Below, one piece after another: positions 51,788 through 60,436 of a stretch of 64,000 bases of DNA. Source of the DNA: JAMLHH01 sp037189845 (GTDB lineage: Bacteria > Bacteroidota > Bacteroidia > Chitinophagales > JADIYW01); NCBI GenBank assembly GCA_037189845.1, contig JBBCIS010000001.1:124001-188000 (forward strand). Direction: 5' to 3'. How positions within the stretch are numbered: position 1 is the first letter of the stretch; each line of letters begins with the position of its first letter. The position numbers and the translations under genes are program-made. The notes below the pieces were generated by a model, which saw only the letters and a list, made by a program, of their open reading frames with translations, was not told where the DNA came from and searched no databases.

Positions 51788-52666
51788 TTGGAATTTAATG
51801 AATCGGAATATCATGCTTTGGTGAGCCTTCTGGATGATGATGACAGAGAGGTACTGGAGCACGTGATTCAAAAAATTGAAAGCATCGGAACTGTAGGCTT
51901 GCCGGTTTTACACACATATATATCAGAAAATACCAATGCTGCAATTACTGAAAAGTGTGAAGAATTAGTACGAAAAATACATTTTTCAGAAATATATCAT
52001 GCTTTGGAAGTCTGGAAAGGACAGGCAGAAGGAGATCTCTTACAGGCACTTTTATTGGTGGCAAAGGTAAAGTATCCCGGGCTGGATACAAACGGAATCA
52101 CCTTTCAGGTAGACCGGATAGTACAGCGGATCTGGTTAAGAATATATCAGAGCCAATCTAATTTTGAACAAATTCAGGTGATTAACTACGTGCTGTTCAG
52201 AGAACTGGACATTGAAGTAAAAACTGTCAATGAAGCCGATGAAACAGATGCTTATCTGATACATACGATCTTAGAGACAAAGCGGAGTAATTCTTTTGGA
52301 ATCTGTTTGCTGTACATGATCATTGCGCAGGCTCTGGATCTTCCGTTGTATCATGTGCAATTGCCTTATAACTCCGTATTATTGCTAAGCCGGAGATGGT
52401 TTTCTCAGTCAACAATAGATAGCATCAGCATCCCGGATGATATTTTGTTTTATGTCAATCCTCTCCACCACGGCAATACTTTCCCTGTTTCGGAGATAGA
52501 AGATTATCTGAGAAAAAATAAATTAAACTTCAATGAATCTTTCTTTCGTCCTATTACTAACAGAGAGATTTTGAAGCACATCATTACTGCTATTATCGGA
52601 AGTCTGGAAAAGGAAGAAATAGAACTCAAAAAGCTTTACGAGCAACTCTATGATTTATTTGAGTAG
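51788..52666 (+). CDS. SirB1-family (transglutaminase-like) protein
   Basis: A 292-residue protein with a short helical N-terminus and a C-terminal Transglut_core2/SirB1-type region: FRELDIEVKTVNEADETDAY, LETKRSNSFGICLLYMIIAQ and LPLYHVQLPYN. The catalytic Cys of true transglutaminases is here Phe-Gly-Ile-Cys, so activity is unclear. Begins at TTG 51788, 6 nt after topA; no in-frame ATG is near. Function in this family is unknown. Confidence 0.75.
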   Translation: MEFNESEYHALVSLLDDDDREVLEHVIQKIESIGTVGLPVLHTYISENTNAAITEKCEELVRKIHFSEIYHALEVWKGQAEGDLLQALLLVAKVKYPGLDTNGITFQVDRIVQRIWLRIYQSQSNFEQIQVINYVLFRELDIEVKTVNEADETDAYLIHTILETKRSNSFGICLLYMIIAQALDLPLYHVQLPYNSVLLLSRRWFSQSTIDSISIPDDILFYVNPLHHGNTFPVSEIEDYLRKNKLNFNESFFRPITNREILKHIITAIIGSLEKEEIELKKLYEQLYDLFE

Positions 52667-52730
52667 ATTTAAGTTACAGGTGTGAAAATCTTTAATATTG
52701 TTGTAAATCTTTATCTTGCAGGTGTCAACC

Positions 52731-52923
52731 GCACAAGGGATAGAGCGTAATATCATCCGCCGCACATGATTTCGGGTTTAGTTCGTGAATCCCACTGAAC
52801 ACCTCGACCAATCCTCAGCTACCTCAGTGACAGCGGCGGAAAGATGAAGCGATAGCCCGACCTGCCGTGATTACTGTGCTTCGGTAAAACTCAGTAATGA
52901 TGTCGAAGCGCGGCAGGATGTGC
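52731..52923 (+). ncRNA. Structured RNA candidate, flavo-1-like
   Basis: Conserved blocks GGGATAGAGCG, GGAAAGATGAAGCG, AGCCCGACC and GGCAGGA are arranged between a closing helix GCACA (52731-52735) and TGTGC (52919-52923). Two internal arms are visible: CCGCCG with CGGCGG, and TGCCG with CGGCA. The same plan with a different closing pair (ACGGC/GCCGT) occurs at 57343-57413, so the helix covaries. I recall this as the Bacteroidota flavo-1 motif, of unknown function; strand is taken from that pattern. Confidence 0.55.
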
Positions 52924-52939
52924 CCAAATAAAAACTGAA

Positions 52940-53707
52940 ATGGAAACATTGAAAATAGCTCTTGTACAAACGAATCTCGTATGGGAAGATATAGAACAAA
53001 ACCTGTCTGATCTGGACGAAATGCTTTGGGCGGCAGATGCAGATGTGATCGTATTGCCGGAAATGTTTACTACTGGATTTAGTAATGATTCGGAAAAGCT
53101 GGCAGTAACGATGAATAGTGAGCCTGTGCAATGGATGCATGATCTGGCTTGCAGGTTGGGATCGTTGCTGATAGGTTCCATGATTATTGCTGAGGACGGC
53201 AAATATTATAACCGGCTGATCTGTGCTTTTCCTGATGGGAGCATGCAGCATTATGACAAGCGGCATCTTTTTTCGCTGATGCATGAAGATGAGCATTATA
53301 CAGCCGGGCAGGAGCGTCTGATAGTAGAATACAGGGGCTGGAAAATTTTTCCGCTGGTGTGTTATGATCTGAGATTTCCTGTGTGGGCGCGCAATGTGGA
53401 AATGGCTGAGCTGATGATTTTTGTGGCAAACTGGCCTGAAAAACGCCAGAAGCACTGGAATCTTTTGCTGAATGCCCGTGCAGTGGAAAATCAGTGCTAT
53501 GTAGCCGGAGTCAATCGCATCGGAGAAGATGGAGAGGGAGTTCCACACAACGGAATGAGCGCTGTGTATGATTTCTGGGGTAATGAGCTGATTTCGGCAA
53601 AAGATTTGCGGGGTGTGTTCACTGTGGAATTATCCAAAGCAAAAATAGAAGAGCACAGAGAGCGTTTTGGATTCTGGAGGGACAGAGATAATTTTAATAT
53701 TTTATGA
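52940..53707 (+). CDS. Nitrilase-superfamily omega-amidase (YafV/Nit2-like)
   Basis: A 255-residue cytoplasmic amidase with the Glu-Lys-Cys triad: VLPEMFTTGF (Glu), HYDKRHLFS (Lys) and FPLVCYDLRFPVW (Cys). Family members hydrolyse 2-oxoglutaramate or 2-oxosuccinamate, repairing by-products of glutamine or asparagine transamination. The gene overlaps the next one by ATGA. It follows the structured RNA by 16 nt. Confidence 0.9.
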   Translation: METLKIALVQTNLVWEDIEQNLSDLDEMLWAADADVIVLPEMFTTGFSNDSEKLAVTMNSEPVQWMHDLACRLGSLLIGSMIIAEDGKYYNRLICAFPDGSMQHYDKRHLFSLMHEDEHYTAGQERLIVEYRGWKIFPLVCYDLRFPVWARNVEMAELMIFVANWPEKRQKHWNLLLNARAVENQCYVAGVNRIGEDGEGVPHNGMSAVYDFWGNELISAKDLRGVFTVELSKAKIEEHRERFGFWRDRDNFNIL

Positions 53708-54054
53708 GCGAAATGATAACGGATATACACTTTGATCCCTTTAAATGGATGGAGGTTGAAAATAAATTAAGAGAAAGATTTGGTAAAAAGTTGGATCTAT
53801 ATACGATTACTTATCTGGTGGGACATCGTGAGCTGGGACAGAATCGTGCTGATTTTACCAAAGAAGAAAAGCAGGATCTCATGCATGTGGGTGTGTGTGC
53901 GCTACTGGCGCAGGCAGGATACTATCGTCTGAAATATAAAGATGAAGAGGGATGGCCGCATTATGAAAAAGTGCCCGGTACACCAAGATTGGATGGAGCT
54001 ATGCAGGATATGTTGCTAAAAACAATGATTATTCAATATTTTGAACAACTATAA
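53704..54054 (+). CDS. Conserved hypothetical protein
   Basis: A 116-residue soluble protein with helical pattern (KLRERFGKKLDLYTITYLVG, DLMHVGVCALLAQAGYYRL) and no signal. It is coupled to the omega-amidase by a 4-nt overlap and precedes the cyclophilin by 3 nt, in a three-gene operon. I have seen similar short proteins beside the amidase in this phylum, but no function is known. Confidence 0.75.
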   Translation: MSEMITDIHFDPFKWMEVENKLRERFGKKLDLYTITYLVGHRELGQNRADFTKEEKQDLMHVGVCALLAQAGYYRLKYKDEEGWPHYEKVPGTPRLDGAMQDMLLKTMIIQYFEQL

Positions 54055-54057
54055 AAG

Positions 54058-54732
54058 ATGAAAAAAGGATTTCTTTTTGGGATATTTGCAGCGCTTTCCA
54101 TGTCCGTAATGGCTTTGGAAATGCCTAAAGAAACAGAAAACAAAGGAACTATGGTGATTATCAGCACGTCTTACGGAGATATGAAAGTCAAATTGTATGA
54201 TGAGACTCCGCAACACAGAGACAATTTTATCAAACTGGCAAAAGAAGGTTTTTATGACGGATTGTTGTTTCACAGAGTGATACAGCAGTTTATGATCCAG
54301 GGAGGAGATCCAAACTCTAAAAATGCACAACCGGGTCAGCCTTTGGGTGCAGGTGGGCCGGGATATACTATACCTGCAGAGTTCAATCCGAATTTTATAC
54401 ATAAAAAAGGTGCTTTGTCAGCTGCCCGTCAGGGAGATCAGGTAAATCCTAAAAAAGCTTCTTCGGGTTCACAGTTTTATATCGTACAGGGTAAACCGGC
54501 TTCTGCTCAGGAACTGCAATATCTTTCTTCCCGTACGGGAGTTCAATATACTCCTGAACAAGCTGCCGTATATGCTGAGGTAGGAGGAACTCCGTTCTTA
54601 GATCAACAGTATACTGTTTTCGGTGAAGTGGTAGAAGGGCTGGATGTGATTGATAAAATCGCTGCTGTCAGGACTGCTCCGGGTGACAGACCTATAGAAG
54701 ATGTGAAGTTTTCTGTGAAGGTAGTGGAGTAA
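54058..54732 (+). CDS. Cyclophilin-type peptidyl-prolyl isomerase (exported)
   Basis: A 224-residue PPIase that catalyses proline cis-trans isomerisation in envelope proteins. Signal MKKGFLFGIFAALSMSVMA, then the cyclophilin core: VKLYDETPQHRDNFIKLAKE, YDGLLFHRVIQQFMIQGGDP (catalytic Arg region), GALSAARQGDQVNPKKASSG and SGSQFYIV. A Bacteroidota-type insertion (about 155-185) lies before the last strand. Last gene before a terminator. Confidence 0.93.
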   Translation: MKKGFLFGIFAALSMSVMALEMPKETENKGTMVIISTSYGDMKVKLYDETPQHRDNFIKLAKEGFYDGLLFHRVIQQFMIQGGDPNSKNAQPGQPLGAGGPGYTIPAEFNPNFIHKKGALSAARQGDQVNPKKASSGSQFYIVQGKPASAQELQYLSSRTGVQYTPEQAAVYAEVGGTPFLDQQYTVFGEVVEGLDVIDKIAAVRTAPGDRPIEDVKFSVKVVE

Positions 54733-54907
54733 TTGGCAAGTAAGCAAGAATGCAATTACAATTTTTGATTTGAAGCGAAGCGGAATCCCGAGAAATGCAA
54801 TGATCCAGGAGGCGATTTTGCTGACACAATGCAGTGGGTGAGAGGTAGCAGAGGAGGTTATTGAATCCGTCGAAATATACTGAAGCCATAAGTTATAACA
54901 ACTGATA

Positions 54908-54939
54908 AAAGCCGTTAGAGAGTGATCTTTAACGGCTTT
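54908..54939. terminator. Bidirectional terminator between the PPIase and hydrolase genes
   Basis: AAAGCCGTTA and TAACGGCTTT form a 10-bp stem with a 12-nt loop. T-rich flanks occur on both sides. It sits between convergent genes (PPIase on plus, alpha/beta hydrolase on minus). Confidence 0.75.
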
Positions 54940-54963
54940 ATTTATAGTAATTTGCCTGAAAAT

Positions 54964-55764
54964 TTATTGTGTTTTCAAGATGTTTTCGAGTTCAAACTGA
55001 TATTTGTAGTTATCGGAAATGTTGTTATGTCCTTGTCCTTTCAGAATAATCAGCGTGTCATTGGTCTTGAAGTTTTTCTGCAGCATCAAAGAAGATTCCA
55101 ATGGTATAACAAAATCCTGATCGCCGTGGAAGATTACGACTGGCACTTTGCTGGCTTGCAGGTGCTCATTGGTGGAAAATCTGTATTTCAAAAGGAAGGT
55201 CGGAACAAAAGGATACTTGCTTTTCATCAGATGGGCCAGGTTATAATAAGGAGCCTGTAATATCAATAACTTAGGATGATTATCAGATGCCAGCTTCGCG
55301 GCTAGACCTGAACCGATGGAATATCCCAGAATAATAATGCTGTCCTCATTGTATCTCTTTTTTATCTCGTTGTAAACAGCCTGGTTATCATCATAGATAT
55401 GTTGCTGGCTTTCTATAGTACCGGAACTTTTGCCATACCCGCGATAATCCAGCATGAAAATATCATATCCTAAACGGGTATACGTACCTGCTATTTGACC
55501 CCAACCTGCAAGCGATCCGCCATTCCCGTGAAGGTAAAAGATCAGCCCTTTGGCACTATCCGCTTTGAAAAGCAATCCGTTGAGAGATGCATCTTTTACC
55601 GGAATATCGATTTCTTCAAATGGTTCTCTGAATTCAAAAACATAAGAAGATTTCAATTTGGCCGGTACGAAAAGAATACTTTCCTGATTGAAGTACAAAA
55701 GACTGCATAGCCCGACATAGACGACGGAAAGTATGAGTACTATGACGAGAATCAGCTTTCTCAT
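54964..55764 (-). CDS. Alpha/beta hydrolase with N-terminal membrane anchor
   Basis: A 266-residue serine hydrolase. One N-terminal helix (LILVIVLILSVVYVGLCSLL) anchors it; catalytic triad candidates are Ser in LGYSIGSGLAAKL, Asp in FHGDQDFVIP and His in GQGHNNI. LHGNGGS is the oxyanion loop. Fits the FrsA/YqiA-like group of hydrolases. Substrate unknown. Confidence 0.88.
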   Translation of the reverse strand: MRKLILVIVLILSVVYVGLCSLLYFNQESILFVPAKLKSSYVFEFREPFEEIDIPVKDASLNGLLFKADSAKGLIFYLHGNGGSLAGWGQIAGTYTRLGYDIFMLDYRGYGKSSGTIESQQHIYDDNQAVYNEIKKRYNEDSIIILGYSIGSGLAAKLASDNHPKLLILQAPYYNLAHLMKSKYPFVPTFLLKYRFSTNEHLQASKVPVVIFHGDQDFVIPLESSLMLQKNFKTNDTLIILKGQGHNNISDNYKYQFELENILKTQ

Positions 55765-55836
55765 AGTGAATACTTTTGGATCACAGATTTGACAACGGAC
55801 AATAAGCGACCGTTATTGTCTGCATTTTACTGACTT

Positions 55837-57204
55837 TTATATTGTCATCCCGATGTCTATTCCCTTGATCTTCCGGTAAAGGTCTGTAGCGTAATTATCT
55901 GTCATTCCCGAAACGTAATCGATCACACCCATTACCCGGTGGTAAACACTCTGATCTTCATACAAAAATTGTGAAGGGATCAGTCTGACTGCTTTTTCTT
56001 CGGATTTTTCACGTTTTTCTTTGGAAATGATGACAGGCGATACCAGGTGAGAAAGCAATTCATACATGACGTTGTATCCTGCATTTTCTATCTCAATGAC
56101 AGAGCGATGGTTGTAGATGTTTTCAATGGAAAATTCTTCAATATCTTTTATTGTGGGATGTAATTGCTGTACGATGTCCAGCAGCGCCTGTGTATGATTG
56201 CCGGAAAAGATAGCTTCCTGGTGATCGATAAAGCAACTGATGCATTGCTCAGCAAGATGATGTATGGCTTTGGCCCTAAGATAAGCTATTTTGTCATTTT
56301 TATTACTGATACCCTGTAATCTGCTGTGGATTTTATTCTTCTCCTGGGGGGCAATGGATGCGAGGAGATCTTTAAGCACTTTCAAGCAGTTTTCATGTGC
56401 GATAATACCCAACCTGTGCGCATCTTCCAGGTCTATAATATTATAACAGATATCATCGGCAGCTTCTACCAGCCATACAAATGGATGCCTTTGAAAAATA
56501 ACAGGTTCTGCTGAAATCTGACGCATCTGAGTACTGCGTGCTATATCGAGAAAATTATCTTTTTCAGACTGGAAAAATCCGAATTTCTTACGGTAAAGTA
56601 CTTTTTTATCTTTAGCTACAGATTCGCACGGATATTTGGCGATAGATGCCATGGTCGCATAAGTCAGCAACAGATCACCGTTGGATTTGCCGGGTTGCTG
56701 ATGAGTAAGAATGCGGATGGCATTGGCATTTCCTTCAAAATTAATGAGATCTGTCCATTCTTTTTCTTTGAAAAGAGATTGAAGATTTCCTGCATTTTTT
56801 TTGAAAAAGCTGGCAATGGCATCTTCGCCGGAGTGACCGAACGCAGGATTGCCAATATCATGGCACAGGCAGGCAGAGGAAATCACATTGTACAGACTGT
56901 ACTGATAAAATTCTTTGCTTTCATCTTTCAATGAACTCCCAAATTGCTGAGCGATGTGCTCCCCGATAGCCGAACCTAAGGTGCGGCCTACTGATGCTAC
57001 TTCCAGGGAATGCGTCAGTCGGTTGTGTACAAATACGCTTCCTGGCAATGGGAAAACCTGTGTTTTATTCTGCAATCTTCTGAATGCAGATGAGAAGATA
57101 ATCCTGTCAAAATCTCTTTGAAACTCACTTCTGGCACCAGCGCCGGATTGTGGAGTGTATTGTTCGGAACGTTTACCTGAATAAATGAGATTGAGATCCA
57201 TCAT
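55837..57204 (-). CDS. dgt: Deoxyguanosinetriphosphate triphosphohydrolase-like protein
   Basis: A 455-residue HD-domain enzyme that hydrolyses dGTP to deoxyguanosine and triphosphate. The opening IYSGKRSEQY and SEFQRDFDRIIFSSAFRRLQ precede the HD core: NRLTHSLEVASVGRTLG (His), CLCHDIGNPAFGHSGEDA (His-Asp pair). Length fits the long Dgt class. Two Met codons in tandem start the protein. Confidence 0.92.
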   Translation of the reverse strand: MMDLNLIYSGKRSEQYTPQSGAGARSEFQRDFDRIIFSSAFRRLQNKTQVFPLPGSVFVHNRLTHSLEVASVGRTLGSAIGEHIAQQFGSSLKDESKEFYQYSLYNVISSACLCHDIGNPAFGHSGEDAIASFFKKNAGNLQSLFKEKEWTDLINFEGNANAIRILTHQQPGKSNGDLLLTYATMASIAKYPCESVAKDKKVLYRKKFGFFQSEKDNFLDIARSTQMRQISAEPVIFQRHPFVWLVEAADDICYNIIDLEDAHRLGIIAHENCLKVLKDLLASIAPQEKNKIHSRLQGISNKNDKIAYLRAKAIHHLAEQCISCFIDHQEAIFSGNHTQALLDIVQQLHPTIKDIEEFSIENIYNHRSVIEIENAGYNVMYELLSHLVSPVIISKEKREKSEEKAVRLIPSQFLYEDQSVYHRVMGVIDYVSGMTDNYATDLYRKIKGIDIGMTI

Positions 57205-57245
57205 GAATTATATCGTGCGGTGAAAATAAGGAAATCCTTTGTACC

Positions 57246-57273
57246 GTTTAAAGTTTAAGGTTTAAAGTTTAAG
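57246..57273. repeat. Four GTTTAAR heptamers (28 nt)
   Basis: GTTTAAAGTTTAAG occurs twice in perfect tandem (57246-57259 and 57260-57273), i.e. four heptamers of GTTTAAR. It lies in the gap between the divergent regions dgt and the flavo-1-like RNA. Confidence 0.8.
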
Positions 57274-57342
57274 ACTAACCTAACGTAATTCCAATTCGTT
57301 ACGGTTAAATAGCTTTTGTTCACCTTTGATAGTGCGTATGCA

Positions 57343-57413
57343 ACGGCAGGGATAGAGGCGGTATCCTTTCTGAAAGAAAGATAGAAGCCGAAAGCCCGGT
57401 CCGCAGGAGCCGT
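57343..57413 (+). ncRNA. Structured RNA candidate, flavo-1-like (short copy)
   Basis: Closing helix ACGGC (57343-57347) with GCCGT (57409-57413); conserved blocks GGGATAGAGGCGGTATCC, AAGATAGAAGCCG, AAAGCCCGG and GCAGGA; an inner hairpin CTTTCTGAAAGAAAG. The same blocks in the same order occur at 52731-52923 with a different closing pair. Confidence 0.55.
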
Positions 57414-57427
57414 CCTTAAAGTAAACG

Positions 57428-57448
57428 GGAAATCTAACTAGGATTTCC
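57428..57448 (+). terminator. Possible terminator downstream of the short structured RNA
   Basis: GGAAATC and GATTTCC pair around a 7-nt loop and GGGTTTT follows on the plus strand. It overlaps the stop codon of the small DUF5522 gene, so the call is weak. Confidence 0.35.
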
Positions 57449-57608
57449 GGGTTTTATCTTTGGAATCTTTGTCTTTAATAAATCCATAAGGGCAATGTTT
57501 ACAGCCGTTTTTGCAGCAGTAGCCTCTGTCTAAGTGATATTTTTCAGTGAAGACAAAAAATCCCTGTTCGTTGATGTAATAGTCTATTCCCTCAACGAGC
57601 TTGCTCAT
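57438..57608 (-). CDS. DUF5522 small Cys-rich protein (56 residues)
   Basis: A 56-residue ORF starting at ATG 57606-57608, overlapping the purB TAA (TAATG) and ending at TAG 57438. It contains VFTEKYHLDRGYCCKNGC and KHCPYGF, the four-Cys pattern of DUF5522, which may bind iron-sulfur or zinc. Usually found in this small size. Co-translated with purB. Confidence 0.85.
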   Translation of the reverse strand: MSKLVEGIDYYINEQGFFVFTEKYHLDRGYCCKNGCKHCPYGFIKDKDSKDKTRKS

Positions 57609-58945
57609 TAAATGCCGGTATAGTTAGACGGAGTAATCAGTTTCAGCTCGGCTTTGATATCGTCATTGACATTCAAAGTGTCGATGAACTGATGGATTTT
57701 TGCCTGTGTGATGAGTTCATTGGTACGGGTGAGCTCTTTCAATGCCTCATAAGGTTTTTCGTAGCCTTCTCTTCTCAGAACTGTCTGGATACCCTCTGCT
57801 ACCACCATCCAGTTGTCTTCCAGATCTGCCTGTATCGCTTGTTCATTGAGTAAAAGCTTGCTCAATCCTTTGCTGATGGATGCAAGCGCAATCAATGTAT
57901 GTCCCACCGGAACGCCCAGGTTTCTCAAAACAGTGGAATCTGTTAAATCTCTCTGTAATCTGGAAACCGGAAGCTTTTCTGCCAGATGACTGAATATAGC
58001 GTTGGCAATACCAAGATTACCTTCTGCATTTTCGAAGTCGATAGGATTGACCTTGTGCGGCATTGCAGACGAGCCGATCTCTCCGGCTTTGATTTTCTGC
58101 TTGAAATACTCCATAGAAATATACGTCCAGATATCTCTGCACAAATCCAACAGAATGGTATTGATACGGATATAGTTGTGTAATAAGGCTGCCAGATGGT
58201 CGTAATGTTCTATCTGGGTAGTAGTCTGCGATCTTTGCAGTTTGAGGATCCTGTTGACAAAATTATTTCCGAAGTTTTTCCAGTCAATTCTCGGATATGC
58301 TACGTGATGTGCATTGAAGTTGCCTGTTGCTCCTCCGAATTTTGCAGCGTAGGGTATGGATGCAAAGTAAACAATCTGATGTTCCAATCTTTCTACGAAT
58401 ACCTGGAACTCTTTGCCTAATCTGGTAGGAGATGCAGGTTGTCCGTGGGTACGGGCAAGCATAGCAATGGAGTTAAACTCTATAGCCAGATTTCTGAGCT
58501 GGTCGACTACCTGGTGTAATTCCGGAAGATATACCTGCTCATTACTTTCTTTCATCAAAAGCGGAATCGCAGTGTTATTGATATCCTGAGAAGTCAGTCC
58601 GAAGTGGATGAACTCTGCATTTTTTAATAAAACAGGATCGGTGATTCTCTCTTTGATAAAGTATTCTACAGCTTTTACGTCGTGATTGGTTGTTTTTTCG
58701 ATTTCTTTGACACGGAGCGCATCCTGCTCGCTGAAATTCAGATATAATGAACGTAAAAGATTTTGTTGGTCATCATTGATAGGAGCGACTTGAGGTACTT
58801 GTCCACTCAATGCGATAAAATATTCTATTTCTATGCGTATTCTGTATTTGATCAGGGCAAATTCTGAATAAAAATCTGTCAACGATTGGGTTTTGGAGGC
58901 ATATCTGCCATCAATAGGTGAAATCGCAGTCAGTTCGTTACGCAT
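57608..58945 (-). CDS. purB: Adenylosuccinate lyase
   Basis: A 445-residue fumarase-superfamily enzyme acting twice in purine synthesis, releasing fumarate from SAICAR and adenylosuccinate. The signature SSAMPHKVNPIDFENAEGN carries the catalytic Ser loop; RTHGQPASPTRLGKE and TTNHDVKAVEYFI hold the active-site His and substrate-binding residues. Full length. A clear promoter lies 16 nt upstream. Confidence 0.96.
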   Translation of the reverse strand: MRNELTAISPIDGRYASKTQSLTDFYSEFALIKYRIRIEIEYFIALSGQVPQVAPINDDQQNLLRSLYLNFSEQDALRVKEIEKTTNHDVKAVEYFIKERITDPVLLKNAEFIHFGLTSQDINNTAIPLLMKESNEQVYLPELHQVVDQLRNLAIEFNSIAMLARTHGQPASPTRLGKEFQVFVERLEHQIVYFASIPYAAKFGGATGNFNAHHVAYPRIDWKNFGNNFVNRILKLQRSQTTTQIEHYDHLAALLHNYIRINTILLDLCRDIWTYISMEYFKQKIKAGEIGSSAMPHKVNPIDFENAEGNLGIANAIFSHLAEKLPVSRLQRDLTDSTVLRNLGVPVGHTLIALASISKGLSKLLLNEQAIQADLEDNWMVVAEGIQTVLRREGYEKPYEALKELTRTNELITQAKIHQFIDTLNVNDDIKAELKLITPSNYTGI

Positions 58946-58961
58946 AAGTAAATGTTTTGCG

Positions 58962-58992
58962 CAAAAGTACGTTTTTGAAGGGCTAAATCAAA
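58962..58992 (-). promoter_or_regulatory. Promoter for purB
   Basis: On the minus strand TTTG (58989-58992), a 19-nt spacer, then TACTTTTG (58962-58969), an exact -33/-7 match. The -7 box ends 16 nt before the purB ATG. Confidence 0.7.
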
Positions 58993-59089
58993 AGGCTGAC
59001 TGGATTTTTTGAATGAGATAGACAGGCAAATAAGCAAGATACGGCTGGCAAAAAATGAAAGGTAAGTTGCTTAGGAAAATTATTTTTTA

Positions 59090-59419
59090 TCAGGTTCTTG
59101 GGGCATAATAGATAATACAAACGCCTAATAAGGCTATCAATGCTCCTGCTATATCATATTTGTCCGGAGAAAAATTATCAAATTTCATAGACCAGAGTAT
59201 GGACATGACGATGAAAATTCCTCCGTATGTGGCGTATACTCTTGCAAAATTGGAGGTTTGCCAGGTGGCGACTACTCCATAAAATGCAAGTATGACTGCT
59301 CCCAATACTCCATACCACCAGGGCTTGTTTTCTTTGAGGCAGAGCCAGATCAGATATCCTCCGCCTATTTCACATAGTCCTGCCAGTACAAATATCGGAA
59401 TGGAGCGAAGTATTTCCAT
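59090..59419 (-). CDS. YnfA/UPF0060 family membrane protein
   Basis: A 109-residue inner-membrane protein with four hydrophobic helices. The start MEILRSIPIFVLAGLCEIGG carries the conserved Glu of helix 1, and VYATYGGIFIVMSILW is family-typical. YnfA proteins are related to small multidrug transporters; role unknown. It follows the siderophore-interacting protein gene in the same direction. Confidence 0.85.
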   Translation of the reverse strand: MEILRSIPIFVLAGLCEIGGGYLIWLCLKENKPWWYGVLGAVILAFYGVVATWQTSNFARVYATYGGIFIVMSILWSMKFDNFSPDKYDIAGALIALLGVCIIYYAPRT

Positions 59420-59444
59420 ATCTGTCTAAGATAATGACAATTCT

Positions 59445-60275
59445 TTAGTGATGCTCTGCTTCATGATTTTCATCGTGACGTTCTGCAGCAGATTCTGTTT
59501 CTGCTTTGCCCAGCTTCCAGTAGGAGAGGGCGTCTATTTCATGGATGTTCCATTGTAATTCCCTGCGAAGATAATGACGGATATTTTTTACATTTTTAAA
59601 TTCTGCAGCTACAAAAGCATATTTACTATCGACATCAGATAGTGGCAATGTTCTGACCTTTTCTGCTAAAAGTTCATTTTCTCCCGGATGTGGATTGATG
59701 AGCCAATGGATGGAAATATTCTCTGGTTTTTTCAAATCCAGTATATCTGCTTCTGTCAATACTTCGACAACAGCAATTCCCTCAGTATCCGGAGACAGTG
59801 TTTCCAGAATTTTGCTGCAAACCGGTAATCCTGTATGATCTACCGCCAAAAGATACCAGTCTTTTTGTGGAACCAGTGAAATGGTTCTCTTTTTGGTAGC
59901 AATGGCTATTTTCTGACCTGTTTGAGCCAGAAGCGCCCATTGAGAAGCAGGACCTTCGTCGCCGTGTGCGACAAATTCTATTGTCAGTTGATTTTGCTCA
60001 GCATCGATATCTCTGACAGTATATGTACGGTAGACAGATGGCAACTTTTCAGGGTTTTCCTGGGGAATATTCAACCATGGAGGATAGATGATCTTATCTG
60101 CCTGTGGATGTGGTAAAAATATCTTTATTGTTGAACCCGGTGTAACTTCTGCATATTCATGAATCGATTCGCTCGAAAATGTCACTCTGATCAGGTTAGG
60201 TGATATGTATATCTTGTCTGTTACAGTAAATTCTGCAATGATAACTTCCTGATTTTGTATGTTTTTTACTATCAT
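59445..60275 (-). CDS. Siderophore-interacting protein (FAD/NAD(P)H ferric reductase)
   Basis: A 276-residue flavoprotein reductase that frees iron from ferric siderophores in the cytoplasm. FAD domain: VYRTYTVRDID (the R-x-Y-T/S FAD motif). C-terminal SIP domain: DWYLLAVDHTGLPVCSKIL, FVAAEFKNVKNIRHYL and LSYWKLGKAE. The very end is His/Glu-rich (ERHDENHEAEHH), maybe metal-binding. Downstream of the ABC transporter genes in the same direction, so it fits the same iron locus. Confidence 0.9.
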   Translation of the reverse strand: MIVKNIQNQEVIIAEFTVTDKIYISPNLIRVTFSSESIHEYAEVTPGSTIKIFLPHPQADKIIYPPWLNIPQENPEKLPSVYRTYTVRDIDAEQNQLTIEFVAHGDEGPASQWALLAQTGQKIAIATKKRTISLVPQKDWYLLAVDHTGLPVCSKILETLSPDTEGIAVVEVLTEADILDLKKPENISIHWLINPHPGENELLAEKVRTLPLSDVDSKYAFVAAEFKNVKNIRHYLRRELQWNIHEIDALSYWKLGKAETESAAERHDENHEAEHH

Positions 60276-60436
60276 TTTTAGTTTTTAGGAAGATGAAATA
60301 CAAATGACACTTCGGTTTCGCTCAGTGACCACAGAGTACAGTTGGCTTTGAGATAGTTCGACAAGTTACTACGAGCTTCAACGACCATATTTCTTGCTTA
60401 GTTTTCAATTATGTTAGCAAAATCGTCAATCGTCCA

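Noticed and set aside
57246..57273. CRISPR-like repeats
   Set aside because: Units are 7 nt without spacers; no CRISPR array or cas gene is present in the window.
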